Position numbers and translations under genes: made by a program. Shown piece by piece: positions 8,308-8,602 of a DNA stretch of 8,602 nucleotides (the first letter of the stretch is position 1; every line of letters starts with the position of its first letter). Origin of the DNA: Tannerella sp. (GTDB taxonomy: Bacteria > Bacteroidota > Bacteroidia > Bacteroidales > Tannerellaceae). Under the pieces are notes generated by a model, which was given only the letters and a program-made list of their open reading frames with translations, was not told where the DNA came from and searched no databases. Where the stretch lies: contig JAISJX010000409.1 in assembly GCA_031261145.1 (NCBI GenBank), forward strand, positions 1-8,602, given 5' to 3'.

Positions 8308-8602
8308 ACACTTGTAATGATTTAAATTTAACTACTTTAATTTACTTGTTTTTTTAATCGCGCCGGGACACTGTGCACATATTATAATCCGGCATTTGCA
8401 TTCGAATCGTTGGTTTATTTCATAGGCATACTTTTTATTGGTTAGTAACTCATGTTACGCACACCGGTAATTTTAATCTTGTTAAGCTCCTCCCAAGCCG
8501 CTATATAAATCATTTGTGTTGAATTGACAAAATGCCTTTACCCGTTTTAGGGAAAAAGTGAAAATTATATTAGCATTACATTAAATATTGCTGATCATCA
8601 GG
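8308..8602. other. Upstream region of the SusC operon, no convincing gene
   Basis: These 295 bases are visibly richer in A/T than the genes and hold no ORF above about 25 codons, no tRNA-like structure and no long repeat. They contain short inverted repeats: TGTGCACA (8372-8379), GTAAC-4 nt-GTTAC (8445-8458), GCCGG (8362-8366) with CCGGC (8389-8393) around a 22-nt loop, and CTGATcATCAG (8591-8601) at the window edge. The operon promoter and operator are expected here, but no perfect TAnnTTTG element is present on the operon strand. Confidence 0.7.
8500..8531 (-). promoter_or_regulatory. Weak candidate Bacteroides-type promoter for the SusC operon
   Basis: The only TTTG on the operon strand in this region (8531-8528) is followed 20 nt later by TATATAGC (8507-8500). 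The consensus is TTTG at -33 and TAnnTTTG at -7. The spacing and the -33 box fit, but the -7 box matches only its first part. If used, the leader would be roughly 190 nt long. An activated or alternative-sigma promoter is equally possible. Confidence 0.2.

Noticed and set aside
8442..8513. 23-codon minus-strand ORF (MIYIAAWEELNKIKITGVRN...) upstream of SusC
   Set aside because: It has believable amino-acid composition but is very short, has no ribosome-binding signal, and is not recognisable. It is within chance expectation, though a leader peptide cannot be ruled out.
1..8602. CRISPR array, insertion sequence, tRNA/rRNA, toxin-antitoxin or defence genes
   Set aside because: No regularly spaced repeats, transposase frames, terminal inverted repeats or RNA gene structures were seen. 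All long minus-strand frames are explained by PUL genes.

Overview
The window looks like part of a polysaccharide-utilisation locus (PUL) from a Bacteroidetes genome, probably of the order Bacteroidales. The evidence is a SusC-type TonB-dependent transporter followed by a SusD-type lipoprotein and a DUF3823 lipoprotein. Shine-Dalgarno signals are weak or absent, start codons sit in A/T-rich leaders, and the lipoproteins carry acidic residues after the lipid-anchored cysteine. All four supported genes are on the minus strand, so the operon reads from right to left.

Layout in transcription order: (1) 8602-8308, a 295-bp A/T-rich upstream region without a convincing gene. It holds several short inverted repeats and at best a degenerate Bacteroides-type promoter. 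(2) 8307-5098, a SusC-like transporter of 1069 aa. (3) 5091-3061, a SusD-like glycan-binding lipoprotein of 676 aa, only 6 bp after SusC. (4) 3040-2312, a DUF3823 lipoprotein of 242 aa in the SusE/F position, 20 bp after SusD. (5) 2299-2262, a hairpin plus T-run that looks like an intrinsic terminator on the operon strand. (6) 2220-1, the first 740 codons of a large secreted protein that runs off the left edge. I translated this last gene by hand: it has two tandem pectate-lyase-3/GH55-like beta-helix halves, and where the window cuts it off it is entering what looks like an SMP-30/gluconolactonase-type beta-propeller.

Working model: SusC and SusD form the outer-membrane import pump, the DUF3823 lipoprotein is an accessory surface glycan-binding protein, and the beta-helix protein is the candidate enzyme acting on the glycan. 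The substrate cannot be fixed from this window. The enzyme's resemblance to GH55 hints at a beta-1,3-glucan, but pectin-like or other plant or host glycans remain possible. No regulator (HTCS, ECF sigma/anti-sigma), mobile element, CRISPR array, tRNA or rRNA is visible. The most interesting features are the predicted beta-helix/propeller fusion and the terminator-like hairpin that separates it from the transport genes. I see no sign of a wholly new system.
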